This document shows positions 1-7,841 of a stretch of 36,715 nt of DNA, in pieces. Numbering within the stretch: position 1 is the first letter of the stretch; the number at the start of each line of letters is the position of its first letter. Location of the stretch: assembly GCA_002257045.1 (NCBI GenBank), contig NCHD01000042.1, forward strand, positions 1 through 36,715, written 5' to 3'. Origin of the DNA: Hydrogenophilales bacterium 16-61-112 (lineage in GTDB: Bacteria > Pseudomonadota > Gammaproteobacteria > Burkholderiales > Thiobacillaceae). The notes below the pieces were generated by a model. That model was not told where the DNA came from. It searched no databases and worked only from the letters and a program-made list of their open reading frames with translations. A program made the position numbers and the translations under genes.

Positions 1-34
1 AAAGATGCGCGCTCACATTGATTTGGAGGCGCTC

Positions 35-1819
35 ATGCTGCGTTCGTTCTGGTCGGTGGTGGTGCTCTCCCTGCTGTGGGCACTGCCGGCGCATGCTCAG
101 GAAGATTTTCTGCCGGTGGAGCAGGCGTTTCGTCTCAACGTCAGCCAGGACGGTGACGGTCAGGTGCGGCTGAACTGGACAATCAGCGATGGCTACTACC
201 TCTATCGCAAGCAGGTGAAGGTCGAGGGCGAACCGGCCAACAGCGTGCAACAAGTCATGCTGCCGGCCGGCACCATCAAGAATGATGAGTTCTTTGGCGC
301 ATCCGAGGTCTATCACGATCAACTGGCAGTCCGGGTCAAGGCGCCCGCTGCCCAGGCGCTGAACGTCAGCTGGCAGGGCTGCGCCGAGGCGGGAATATGC
401 TACCCGCCGCAGACCCTGCGCGTGACGCTGGACAATGTCGCCGCCACGCCCGACGCAGCATCGGGAACATCCGCAGGTGATGCCAGGCTGGCCTCCAGCG
501 GCGCGCTCGGCGCCGACCAGGCCCTGGCCGACCGCTTGTCGCGCACCAACCTCGGCTGGATGCTCGCGGTGTTCTTCGGTCTGGGCTTGCTGATGACCTT
601 TACCCCTTGCGTGCTGCCGATGCTGCCGATTCTTTCCAGCCTGATCGCGGGCAGCGGGGCCAGCCCCCGACGCGGTTTCATCCTCTCGCTGGCTTTTGTG
701 CTGCCGATGGCGCTGACCTATGCCGGAGTGGGCGCGGCGGCGGCGCTGGCCGGCGCCAATCTGCAGGCGACGCTGCAAAACCCCTGGGTGCTCGGCACGT
801 TCGGCCTGATGTTTGCCGTGCTGGCGCTGGCCATGTTCGGGTTTTACGAATTGCAATTGCCGGCAGTGCTGCGCAACCGCCTGAACACCGCCAGCCAGGG
901 CCAGCGCGGCGGCACGGTCGGCGGCGCGGCGACCATGGGCGTGCTGTCGGCGCTACTGGTCGGGCCCTGCATGACCGCGCCGCTGGCGGGTGCGCTGCTC
1001 TATATCGGCAATACCGGCAATGTGCTGACCGGCGGCCTGGCCCTGTTTGCCATGGGACTGGGCATGGGCGCGCCGCTGGTGCTGGTGGGCACGCTCGGCG
1101 CCCGCCTGTTGCCGCGTCCCGGCGACTGGATGAACCGGGTCAAGGTTGTGTTCGGTTTTATTCTGCTGGGGACCGCGATTGTGTTCGTGTCGCGGGTGTT
1201 GCCGGCTGCGCTGACGCTGGGCTTGTGGGGCGCCTGGCTGCTGGCGATTGCCCTCAGCCTGCTGACGCTGGTTCAACAGCTCGGCTGCCCGAAAGGCCGC
1301 CTGGTGTCGCGCTATCTAGCGCTGCTGCTTGGCCTGTGGGGCGGAGCGATGGTGCTCGGCGCGGCCGGCGGCGCAAAAAATCCGCTGCAGCCGCTGGCCT
1401 TCATGACAGCCACCGCCGCGCCCGCGCAAACCGCGGTCGCGAATGATTTCATGGCCCGCTTCGTCTCGGTCAAGACCGAACAGGCACTTGCCGCCCGCGT
1501 CGCTGAGGCTGGGCAACGCGGCCAGTGGACGCTGGTGGATTTCTACGCCGACTGGTGCGTGTCGTGCAAGGCGATCGAGCACGAGGTATTCGCCGACCCG
1601 CGCGTGCAGCAGGCCCTGGCCGACGTGCAGCTGCTGCGTCCCGATGTCACCGCCAACGATGCGGACGACCAGGCGCTGATGCGCGCGCACCAGATTCTCG
1701 GCCCGCCGTCGCTGCTGCTGATTGGCCCGGACGGCCAGGAACGCCGCGTCGAGCGCATCATCGGTGAACTCAGTGCGGACGCATTTCTCGCCCGCCTGGA
1801 ACAGGCAAGGAAAGGCTGA
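35..1819 (+). CDS. dsbD: Thiol:disulfide interchange protein DsbD
   Basis: Inner-membrane protein that carries electrons from cytoplasmic thioredoxin to periplasmic partners such as DsbC/DsbG and TlpA-type proteins. The 594-residue protein has the three-domain plan of the family. A signal peptide ends near residue 21 (AHA). The periplasmic alpha domain carries C116 and C122. The multi-helix membrane domain has C192 in TPCVLPMLP and C312 in GPCMTAPLAG. A C-terminal thioredoxin-fold domain has the CVSC motif (C508, C511). An in-frame ATG exists at position 5, but the ATG at 35 has GGAGG at 25-29 with good spacing and begins directly with the signal peptide. It heads an operon of redox genes; the next gene starts 2 bases after its stop. 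All redox cysteines are present, so it is probably functional. Confidence 0.95.
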   Translation: MLRSFWSVVVLSLLWALPAHAQEDFLPVEQAFRLNVSQDGDGQVRLNWTISDGYYLYRKQVKVEGEPANSVQQVMLPAGTIKNDEFFGASEVYHDQLAVRVKAPAAQALNVSWQGCAEAGICYPPQTLRVTLDNVAATPDAASGTSAGDARLASSGALGADQALADRLSRTNLGWMLAVFFGLGLLMTFTPCVLPMLPILSSLIAGSGASPRRGFILSLAFVLPMALTYAGVGAAAALAGANLQATLQNPWVLGTFGLMFAVLALAMFGFYELQLPAVLRNRLNTASQGQRGGTVGGAATMGVLSALLVGPCMTAPLAGALLYIGNTGNVLTGGLALFAMGLGMGAPLVLVGTLGARLLPRPGDWMNRVKVVFGFILLGTAIVFVSRVLPAALTLGLWGAWLLAIALSLLTLVQQLGCPKGRLVSRYLALLLGLWGGAMVLGAAGGAKNPLQPLAFMTATAAPAQTAVANDFMARFVSVKTEQALAARVAEAGQRGQWTLVDFYADWCVSCKAIEHEVFADPRVQQALADVQLLRPDVTANDADDQALMRAHQILGPPSLLLIGPDGQERRVERIIGELSADAFLARLEQARKG

Positions 1820-1821
1820 AC

Positions 1822-2649
1822 ATGCTGTCAGTGAATGTGGGTCCCTTCGCGCTGCCCATCAGCGTGCTGCTGTTGCTGGCCGCCGGGCTGGTGGCGGCAG
1901 GCGTAGGCTTCGTGGCCGGGCGCCACGACAAGACAAGCATCGTCAACACCCTGAGCGACATGCTGCTAGCCGGGGTGTTGGTGGCGCGCCTCAGCTTTGT
2001 CGCCTTCTGGTTTGACACGTATCGCAGCGCGCCGTGGTCAATGCTCGATATCCGCGACGGCGGCTTCATGGTTTGGCCCGGGGTGACTACCGCGCTGCTG
2101 GTCGCGCTCTGGCGCGGCTGGCGTCAGCCGGCCCTGCGCAAACCGCTGGTTCTGGGGCTGGCGGCAGGCGCGCTGGTGTGGGGTGCGCTGTTCGGTGCGC
2201 TGCGCATGACGGAACCGCCGGCGCTGCCGACGCTTTCGCTGACGACGCTTGCCGGCGACCCGGTCAGACTTGCAGCGCTGGCCGACGGCAAACCCATGGT
2301 CGTCAATCTGTGGGCGAGCTGGTGCCCGCCGTGCCGGCGCGAAATGCCGGTGCTCGCCGCCGCGCAACAACGCGAAACCGGCGTGCGCTTCGTGTTCGTT
2401 AACCAGGGCGAAGACGGCGCAACAGCCCAGCGCTACCTCAGCGCGGGTCGGCTCGGCCTCGCCAACGTGCTGCTCGATCCCGCCGCCGCACTCGGTCTCG
2501 AAGTCGGCTCCGGGGCGTTGCCCACCACGCTGTTTTATGACGCCCACGGACGGCTGGTCGACACCCATCTGGGTGAGCTGTCGGCGGCTTCGCTGGCAAG
2601 CAAATTGAGCCCGTTGCGCGCGTCCGTCCGTGCTTCGGGCAACGATTGA
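1822..2649 (+). CDS. Lgt-like membrane domain fused to TlpA/ResA-type thioredoxin
   Basis: A 275-residue protein in two parts. Residues 1 to about 130 are hydrophobic, with about four membrane segments, and resemble part of prolipoprotein diacylglyceryl transferase (GVLVARLSFVAFW, then DGGFMVWPG where Lgt has a GGMSFHGG-like stretch). The catalytic histidine of Lgt is not seen there, nor is the later GRIGN-type motif, so transferase activity is unlikely. Residues about 135-275 form a periplasmic thioredoxin fold of the TlpA/ResA family with WCPPC (C168, C171). By inference it is a membrane-tethered thiol reductase fed by the adjacent DsbD, acting for example on cytochrome c maturation or periplasmic disulfides. 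The next gene encodes a close paralogue of its thioredoxin half. The thioredoxin part is certain; the Lgt relationship is by eye. Confidence 0.85.
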   Translation: MLSVNVGPFALPISVLLLLAAGLVAAGVGFVAGRHDKTSIVNTLSDMLLAGVLVARLSFVAFWFDTYRSAPWSMLDIRDGGFMVWPGVTTALLVALWRGWRQPALRKPLVLGLAAGALVWGALFGALRMTEPPALPTLSLTTLAGDPVRLAALADGKPMVVNLWASWCPPCRREMPVLAAAQQRETGVRFVFVNQGEDGATAQRYLSAGRLGLANVLLDPAAALGLEVGSGALPTTLFYDAHGRLVDTHLGELSAASLASKLSPLRASVRASGND

Positions 2650-2655
2650 GACGCG

Positions 2656-3222
2656 ATGAGCAAAAATCCCGGGGTGTTTATTGCAGCAATGCCAGGCGCG
2701 ATCCGACGCAGCTGGCGCGGTTTGTCGGTCCGCAAGCGGACCATCCTGACGTTAGCGTTATGGGTGCTGGCATGGCAGGGGGTACTGGGCGGTCTGCGCC
2801 TGATGGATAAGCCGGCGCTATCTGAAATGCAGGTGACGTTGCTGTCCGGCGAATCGACCACCCTCGCTGCGCTGGCCGACGGCAAACCCCTGGTCGTCAA
2901 CCTGTGGGCGACCTGGTGCCCGCCCTGCCGACGCGAAATGCCGATGCTCGCCGCCGCGCAACAACGCGAAACCGGCGTGCGCTTTGTCTTCGCCAATCAG
3001 GGTGAAAACGCGGCGACCGTGCAGCATTATTTGTCCGCCAGCCAGCTTGATCTGGTGAATGTCCTGCTGGACCGTGACACCCAACTCGGTTTTGTGGCCG
3101 GCTCTGGAATGTTGCCCATCACCCTGTTTTATGACGCCAGCGGGCAATTGGTCGCTAGCCGCCGGGGTGAGCTATCGGCTACTTCGCTGGCGAGCAACTT
3201 GAAGCAGTTGCGCGTGGATTGA
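2656..3222 (+). CDS. TlpA/ResA-family periplasmic thioredoxin (second copy)
   Basis: A 188-residue protein with a basic N-terminus, one membrane segment at about residues 29-48 acting as an uncleaved anchor or signal, and a periplasmic thioredoxin-like domain with WCPPC (C88, C91). It is strongly similar to the C-terminal half of the preceding gene, including the stretch after the active site and the cis-proline region near SGMLPITLFY. The pair probably arose by duplication in which only one copy kept, or gained, the Lgt-like part. It lies 6 bases after the upstream stop, inside the dsbD operon. The role is inferred to be thiol reduction in the periplasm. No strong ribosome-binding site is visible, so translation may be coupled to the upstream gene. 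Confidence 0.88.
   Translation: MSKNPGVFIAAMPGAIRRSWRGLSVRKRTILTLALWVLAWQGVLGGLRLMDKPALSEMQVTLLSGESTTLAALADGKPLVVNLWATWCPPCRREMPMLAAAQQRETGVRFVFANQGENAATVQHYLSASQLDLVNVLLDRDTQLGFVAGSGMLPITLFYDASGQLVASRRGELSATSLASNLKQLRVD
2945..2984 (+). repeat. 40-base exact repeat shared by the two TlpA genes
   Basis: These 40 bases are identical to positions 2351-2390 in the preceding gene. Both copies encode the helix just after the CPPC active site. The flanking DNA of the two genes is clearly less similar, so the tract looks like recent gene conversion or strong constraint after duplication. Confidence 0.8.
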
Positions 3223-3256
3223 TTTTTCGATTTTCAACGTAAAGGAAAGAAACCCC

Positions 3257-4027
3257 ATGATTAAAAAACGATCCCTCCTGTTTGCTGGTTTGTTGACCTT
3301 GTTCGGCAGCATGGCCTTGAGCGCACAGGCCAAAGACTGGCCGGCTCCGATCAAGGCGCTCGAAGCTCAGGGTGTTGAAGTGATCGGCACGTTCAAGGCA
3401 CCCGGCGGGCTGACTGGCTATGCCGGCATGATGGAGCAACAGCCGCTGGCCATCTACCTGACCGCCGACGGCAAGCAGGCGATTGTCGGCTCCATGATCG
3501 ACGGCAAAGGCAACAACCTGAGCCAGAAGCCCCTTGAACAACTGGTCAGCAAACCGATGACCGACCGCGTCTGGAAGCAGCTCGAGCAAAGCACCTGGGT
3601 GGGCGATGGCAAAAACACTGCGCCGCGCATCGTCTATACCTTCACCGACCCCAACTGCCCGTACTGCAACAAGTTCTGGAATGACGCCCGGCCCTGGGTC
3701 ACGTCAGGCAAAGTGCAGTTGCGCCATGTCATGGTCGCCATCCTCGGACCCACCAGCCCCGGCAAAGCGGCAGCCATCCTCGCGGCCAAGGATACGCAAG
3801 CGGCCCTGACGCAACATGAACTGCAACATGCAAGGGGCGGGGTCAAACCACTTGGCCAAGTGCCAGATAAAATCGGTGCGCAACTCGCTGCCAACCAGAA
3901 ACTGATGCAGCAACTCGGCGCTGCGGCCACCCCCACGATCTTCTACAAGGATGCCAGCGGCAAGCTGCAAAAAATTCAAGGTGCGCCCTCGCGCGAGATG
4001 CTGACCACGATTCTCGGCCCACGCTGA
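3257..4027 (+). CDS. dsbG: Thiol:disulfide interchange protein DsbG
   Basis: Periplasmic disulfide isomerase/reductase of the DsbC/DsbG family, which keeps lone cysteines reduced and is itself reduced by DsbD. The 256-residue protein has a signal peptide (about residues 1-25, ending SAQA), an N-terminal dimerisation region and a thioredoxin fold with NCPYC (C134, C137). It also shows the DsbG-typical stretch ARPWVTSGKVQLRHV and a cis-proline in AATPTIFY. CPYC and ARPW favour DsbG over DsbC. The start is supported by AAAGGAAAG about 8 bases upstream. It is the last gene of the dsbD-tlpA-tlpA operon, 34 bases behind the second tlpA, so electron donor and acceptor are encoded together. Confidence 0.94.
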   Translation: MIKKRSLLFAGLLTLFGSMALSAQAKDWPAPIKALEAQGVEVIGTFKAPGGLTGYAGMMEQQPLAIYLTADGKQAIVGSMIDGKGNNLSQKPLEQLVSKPMTDRVWKQLEQSTWVGDGKNTAPRIVYTFTDPNCPYCNKFWNDARPWVTSGKVQLRHVMVAILGPTSPGKAAAILAAKDTQAALTQHELQHARGGVKPLGQVPDKIGAQLAANQKLMQQLGAAATPTIFYKDASGKLQKIQGAPSREMLTTILGPR

Positions 4028-4176
4028 GACAGACAAGTGATTCAGTGACCTCGCCAGGCCACCAGCCGTCCGCGACTCCCACAGCATCCTTTCGCACTTT
4101 GAAGGGATGGGGTCTCGAAAACGACTGCCACAGAGCTTCGTGGCGGCATATGAAACCAGAACTAAAGGAAAATGTG

Positions 4177-4584
4177 ATGAAAAAAGCCATACTCGCACTG
4201 CTGCTGTTTTTTGGTCTAACCGCTATAGTTTCGGCAGATGAACTGCCAACGTCTGAGGCGGTGGTGGTTCAGGTGACTGGCGACAGAGCCGATTTCAAAA
4301 GAGCCTTGATGCTGGCATCGAATATGCGCGCAGCTCTGCCCAAGGCAACGTTCGAAGTGGTGGTCTATGGTGCCAACGTGAAGCTGCTGACGGCTTTCAG
4401 CGATGAAGCACCGCTCGTCCAGAAAGTTCTGGACGAGGGCATCCGCGTGATCGCCTGTGGCCGTTCTCTCAAATCTGAACACTTGGTAGATAGCGACATG
4501 GCTTCCGGCGTGATGGTCGTGCCATTCGGGGCCGTCCATATCGTGAACCGCCAAAAGCAAGGCTGGCAGTACATCAAGGGGTAG
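4177..4584 (+). CDS. Exported DsrE/DsrF-like protein
   Basis: A 135-residue protein with a clear signal peptide (residues 1-20, ending VSA), followed by one DsrE-fold domain. The only cysteine of the whole protein is C94 in VIACGRSLKS, the position where DsrE-family proteins carry their sulfur-binding cysteine. The C-terminus (GAVHIVNRQKQGWQYIKG) is typical of the family. Cytoplasmic DsrE and TusD proteins pass persulfide sulfur between partners; this one should act in the periplasm, so its substrate is unknown. The start at 4177 has AAAGGAA at 4164-4170 and gives the signal peptide at the extreme N-terminus; longer in-frame starts do not. It sits 149 bases after dsbG, perhaps with its own promoter. 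Confidence 0.85.
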   Translation: MKKAILALLLFFGLTAIVSADELPTSEAVVVQVTGDRADFKRALMLASNMRAALPKATFEVVVYGANVKLLTAFSDEAPLVQKVLDEGIRVIACGRSLKSEHLVDSDMASGVMVVPFGAVHIVNRQKQGWQYIKG

Positions 4585-4653
4585 TTTGATTGGCGACTTC
4601 CGCCTGAAAATCCCGTAACGGGTTCGAAGAAGACACAAGCTACGTTGATAACG

Positions 4654-4683
4654 GCTGACGTTGTCAGCGTGCTTGGGTAAACT
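4654..4683 (+). promoter_or_regulatory. Possible promoter with inverted repeat before the ABC importer
   Basis: A perfect 6-base inverted repeat with a 3-base loop (GCTGAC/GTCAGC, 4654-4668) overlaps a plausible -35 (CTGACG, 4655-4660). A TAAACT -10-like box follows at 4678-4683 with a 17-base spacer. The repeat could be an operator. The predicted transcript would begin at or next to the ATG at 4690, and no Shine-Dalgarno sequence is seen. Weak matches, read by eye. Confidence 0.35.
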
Positions 4684-4689
4684 CCCGGC

Positions 4690-6864
4690 ATGACGCGTTT
4701 GGGCACCTTCCCGTTGGGCACGATCCTGTACGCAACGCTTCCATTTCTGCTGGCGACGGGTTTGGCCGGCTGTTCCGACAGCTGGAACACGCCCTATCCC
4801 GGCAGCGATAAAGGTGCCAATGCGGTGTACAGCGCCTTTTCCGAGCGCCCCAAGCATCTCGATCCGGCACGTTCGTATGCCTCCAACGAAGTTGAATTCA
4901 CCGGCCAGATTTACGAGCCGCCGCTGCAATACCATTTTCTCAAACGTCCTTACACGCTGATTCCGCTGACAGCAGAGACGGTGCCCAAGCCGCATTTTTA
5001 CGATGCAACAGGCAAGCTCTTGCCGGACGACGCCCCGTCGGCCGCGATTGCCGAAAGCGTGTACGAGATCAAGATACGCCTTGGCATTCGCTACCAGCCG
5101 CATCCGGCATTCGCGCGCGATGCAGCGGGACGCTACCGCTACCACACGCTGGATGCGGCGGCGCTCGCGGACAAGATCACGCTGACCGATTTTGCCTACA
5201 CGGGCACCCGCGAACTGACTGCGGGCGACTATGTTTACCAGATCAAGCGGCTGGCGCATCCCGGGCTCAGTTCGCCGATTTTTGGCTTGATGAGCGAGCA
5301 CATCGTCGGCTTGAAGCAACTGGGCGCTACGCTGCAGCAAGCCGCCAGGACCAGGCCGGATGCGGTTTTGAATCTCAATGACTTTCCGCTGGCCGGCGCC
5401 GAAGTAGTCGACCGCACCACCTACCGCATTCGCATCAAGGGAAAATATCCGCAATTCATTTACTGGCTGGCGATGCCGTTCTTTGCGCCGGTGCCGTGGG
5501 AAGCCGAAGTGTTCTATGCCCAGCCCGGCCTGGCCGACCGCAACCTCACGCTGGACTGGCAGCCGGTCGGCACCGGACCGTTCTATCTGGCAGAAAACGA
5601 TCCCAACCGCCGCATGGTGCTGAAGAAGAACCCGTATTTTCACGGCGAAACCTATCCCGCCGACGGCGATGCGGCCGACCGCCAGGCCGGCTTGCTGGCC
5701 GACGCGGGCAAGACCCTGCCGCTGGTGGACGAAGCGATATTCAGTCTGGAAAAGGAAACCATTCCCTACTGGAGCAAGTTCATGCAGGGTTATTACGACA
5801 GCTCCGGCATCAGCTCCGACAGCTTCGACCAGGCAGTGCAGTTTTCCGCCCGCGGCGAGCAGCAACCCACCGACAGCATGCGTGACAAGAACATCCATCT
5901 CATCACCACGGTGGCGGCGTCGATCTGGTACGTCGGCTTCAACATGCTTGACCCGGTGGTCGGCGGACTCGGCGAGGATCGCCGGAAACTGCGCCAGGCG
6001 CTGTCCATCGCCTTCGATTACGACGAGTTCATCTCGATTTTTCTCAACGGCCGCGGCATTCCCGCGCAGGGGCCGATTCCGCCGGGCCTGTTCGGCTATG
6101 TCGAAGGCGTGGCCGGCCTCAATCCCTATGTGTACCAGGCGCGCGGCAAGCAGATCATGCGGCGCCCGCTTGCGGACGCAAAACGCCTGCTGGCCGAGGC
6201 GGGCTATCCCAATGGCCGCCATGCCAAAACCGGCGAGCCGCTGGTGCTGTATTTCGACACCATGGCGAGCGGCCCGGACGCCAAGTCGCGCCTCGACTGG
6301 ATGAAAAAGCAGCTCGACAAGCTGGGCGTGCAACTTGTGGTGCGCGGCACCGATTACAACCGCTTCCAGGACAAGATTCTCAAGGGTAACGCGCAATTGT
6401 TCGAGTGGGGCTGGAACGCCGACTACCCCGATCCGGAAAACTTCTTCTTCCTGCTTTACGGCCCGCACAAGAAGGTCGGCAGCGGCGGCGAAAATGCCGC
6501 CAACTACGATAACCCGGAGTTCAACCGCCTGTTCGAGCAGATGAAGGACATGGACAACGGTCCTGCGCGTCAAGAAGTGATCGACGCCATGCTGGAAATC
6601 GTGCGCCGCGACGCGCCCTGGATTTATTCCTATTACCCCAAATCTTTCGGCCTGCGCCACGGCTGGGTGCATAACGTCAAACCCAACCTGATGGCGAACA
6701 ACACGCTGAAATATCGCCGCGTCGATCCCGCATTGCGGGCGCGCCAGCGCGAAGCCTGGAACCAGCCGGTGCTGTGGCCGATCGCGCTGATGCTGGGCGG
6801 GCTGGTCGTCGTCATTGCACCGGCGGCGATCGCCTGGCGGCGACGCGAGAGGACAACCGCCTGA
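4690..6864 (+). CDS. Peptide/oligopeptide ABC importer, substrate-binding lipoprotein (family 5)
   Basis: A 724-residue solute-binding protein of the Opp/Dpp/YejA type, the periplasmic receptor of the importer encoded by the next three genes. A lipoprotein signal ends in LAGC (C28), so the mature protein should be lipid-anchored. The body shows family-5 features such as the domain near FSERPKHLDPARSYAS and the region GWNADYPDPENFFFLLYG. Unusually, the C-terminus (about residues 693-717, PIALMLGGLVVVIAPAA, then WRRRER) looks like a transmembrane helix with a positive cytoplasmic end. The protein is longer than most family members (500-600 residues). Its stop overlaps the permease start (TGATG). 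The substrate, possibly a peptide or modified peptide, cannot be read from sequence. Confidence 0.88.
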   Translation: MTRLGTFPLGTILYATLPFLLATGLAGCSDSWNTPYPGSDKGANAVYSAFSERPKHLDPARSYASNEVEFTGQIYEPPLQYHFLKRPYTLIPLTAETVPKPHFYDATGKLLPDDAPSAAIAESVYEIKIRLGIRYQPHPAFARDAAGRYRYHTLDAAALADKITLTDFAYTGTRELTAGDYVYQIKRLAHPGLSSPIFGLMSEHIVGLKQLGATLQQAARTRPDAVLNLNDFPLAGAEVVDRTTYRIRIKGKYPQFIYWLAMPFFAPVPWEAEVFYAQPGLADRNLTLDWQPVGTGPFYLAENDPNRRMVLKKNPYFHGETYPADGDAADRQAGLLADAGKTLPLVDEAIFSLEKETIPYWSKFMQGYYDSSGISSDSFDQAVQFSARGEQQPTDSMRDKNIHLITTVAASIWYVGFNMLDPVVGGLGEDRRKLRQALSIAFDYDEFISIFLNGRGIPAQGPIPPGLFGYVEGVAGLNPYVYQARGKQIMRRPLADAKRLLAEAGYPNGRHAKTGEPLVLYFDTMASGPDAKSRLDWMKKQLDKLGVQLVVRGTDYNRFQDKILKGNAQLFEWGWNADYPDPENFFFLLYGPHKKVGSGGENAANYDNPEFNRLFEQMKDMDNGPARQEVIDAMLEIVRRDAPWIYSYYPKSFGLRHGWVHNVKPNLMANNTLKYRRVDPALRARQREAWNQPVLWPIALMLGGLVVVIAPAAIAWRRRERTTA

Positions 6865-7841
6865 TGTTCGCCTATCTGCTCCGCCGCCTGCTGTACGCCA
6901 TACCGATCCTGATCGGGGTGAACCTGCTGACCTTTGCGCTGTTCTTCGTTGTCAACACGCCGGGCGACATGGCGCGGCTGCAGCTCGGCGCCAAGCATGT
7001 GACGCCGGAGGCGATCGAACGCTGGAAATACGAGCATGGATACGACAAGCCGTTGCTGCTGAACAAGGCGGCCGAGGGCAGCGCGCAGTTCACCGACACG
7101 ATTTTTTTCAAACATTCGGCGGCGATGTTCGTGTTCGAATTCGGCAAGGGCGACGACGGCCGCGATATCGGTACCGAGATCAGGAACCGTATGGGACCGA
7201 GCCTGGCGATTGCACTGCCGGTGTTCGTGATCGGGCTGCTGGTCAACATCACCTTCGCCCTGCTGATGGTGTTTTTCCGCGCCACCTATCTCGACCTGTG
7301 GGGGGTGGTGCTGTGCGTGGTGCTGATGTCGATTTCAGGCCTGTTCTACATCATCGCCGGGCAGTACTTCATCGCCTCGCTGTGGAAGCTGCTGCCGATC
7401 TCGGGGTTTGCCGGAGGCATCAACGGCCTGCCGTTCATCGTGCTGCCGGTGCTGGTCAGCGTGGTGGCGGGAATCGGCGGCGGATCGCGCTGGTACCGCA
7501 CCATCTTCATCGAGGAAATCGGCAAGGACTATGTGCGCACGGCGCGCGCCAAGGGTCTGTCCGAGCTGCGCGTGCTGTTCCGCCATGTACTGAAGAACGG
7601 CATGATCCCCATCCTCACCGGGGCGGTGGTGGTAATTCCCACGCTGTTCATGGGCAGCCTCATCACCGAATCCTTCTTCGGCATTCCCGGCCTCGGCAGC
7701 TACACCATCGACGCGATCCAGGCACAGGATTTTGCCGTGGTGCGGGCGATGGTGTTCCTCGGCTCGGCGCTCTACATCGTCGGCCTGATCCTCACCGACT
7801 TGTCCTATTCGTGGGCCGATCCGCGGGTGCGTCTGCAATGA
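6864..7841 (+). CDS. Peptide-type ABC importer permease (DppB/YejB-like)
   Basis: A 325-residue inner-membrane permease. It begins with the family hallmark (MFAYLLRRLLYAIPILIGVN) and has about six membrane helices, with a large periplasmic loop after helix 1. The ATPase-contacting EAA loop reads DYVRTARAKGLSELRVLFRH. The ATG at 6864 overlaps the upstream stop by one base and starts at the conserved first helix; a longer in-frame reading would run into the previous gene. It pairs with the following permease to form the transmembrane channel. The insert in the first loop (about residues 35-100) resembles the longer YejB-type proteins rather than plain DppB. Confidence 0.9.
   Translation: MFAYLLRRLLYAIPILIGVNLLTFALFFVVNTPGDMARLQLGAKHVTPEAIERWKYEHGYDKPLLLNKAAEGSAQFTDTIFFKHSAAMFVFEFGKGDDGRDIGTEIRNRMGPSLAIALPVFVIGLLVNITFALLMVFFRATYLDLWGVVLCVVLMSISGLFYIIAGQYFIASLWKLLPISGFAGGINGLPFIVLPVLVSVVAGIGGGSRWYRTIFIEEIGKDYVRTARAKGLSELRVLFRHVLKNGMIPILTGAVVVIPTLFMGSLITESFFGIPGLGSYTIDAIQAQDFAVVRAMVFLGSALYIVGLILTDLSYSWADPRVRLQ

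Noticed and set aside
4609..4624. Short hairpin CCCG-TAA-CGGG after the DsrE-like gene as a terminator
   Set aside because: The stem is only four pairs and no T-run follows.
4216..6672. An 818-codon open frame on the minus strand opposite the binding protein gene
   Set aside because: It is a shadow of the high-GC codon pattern of the plus-strand gene. Its translation has no recognisable domain and is rich in His, Arg, Gln and Val in the way antisense frames are.
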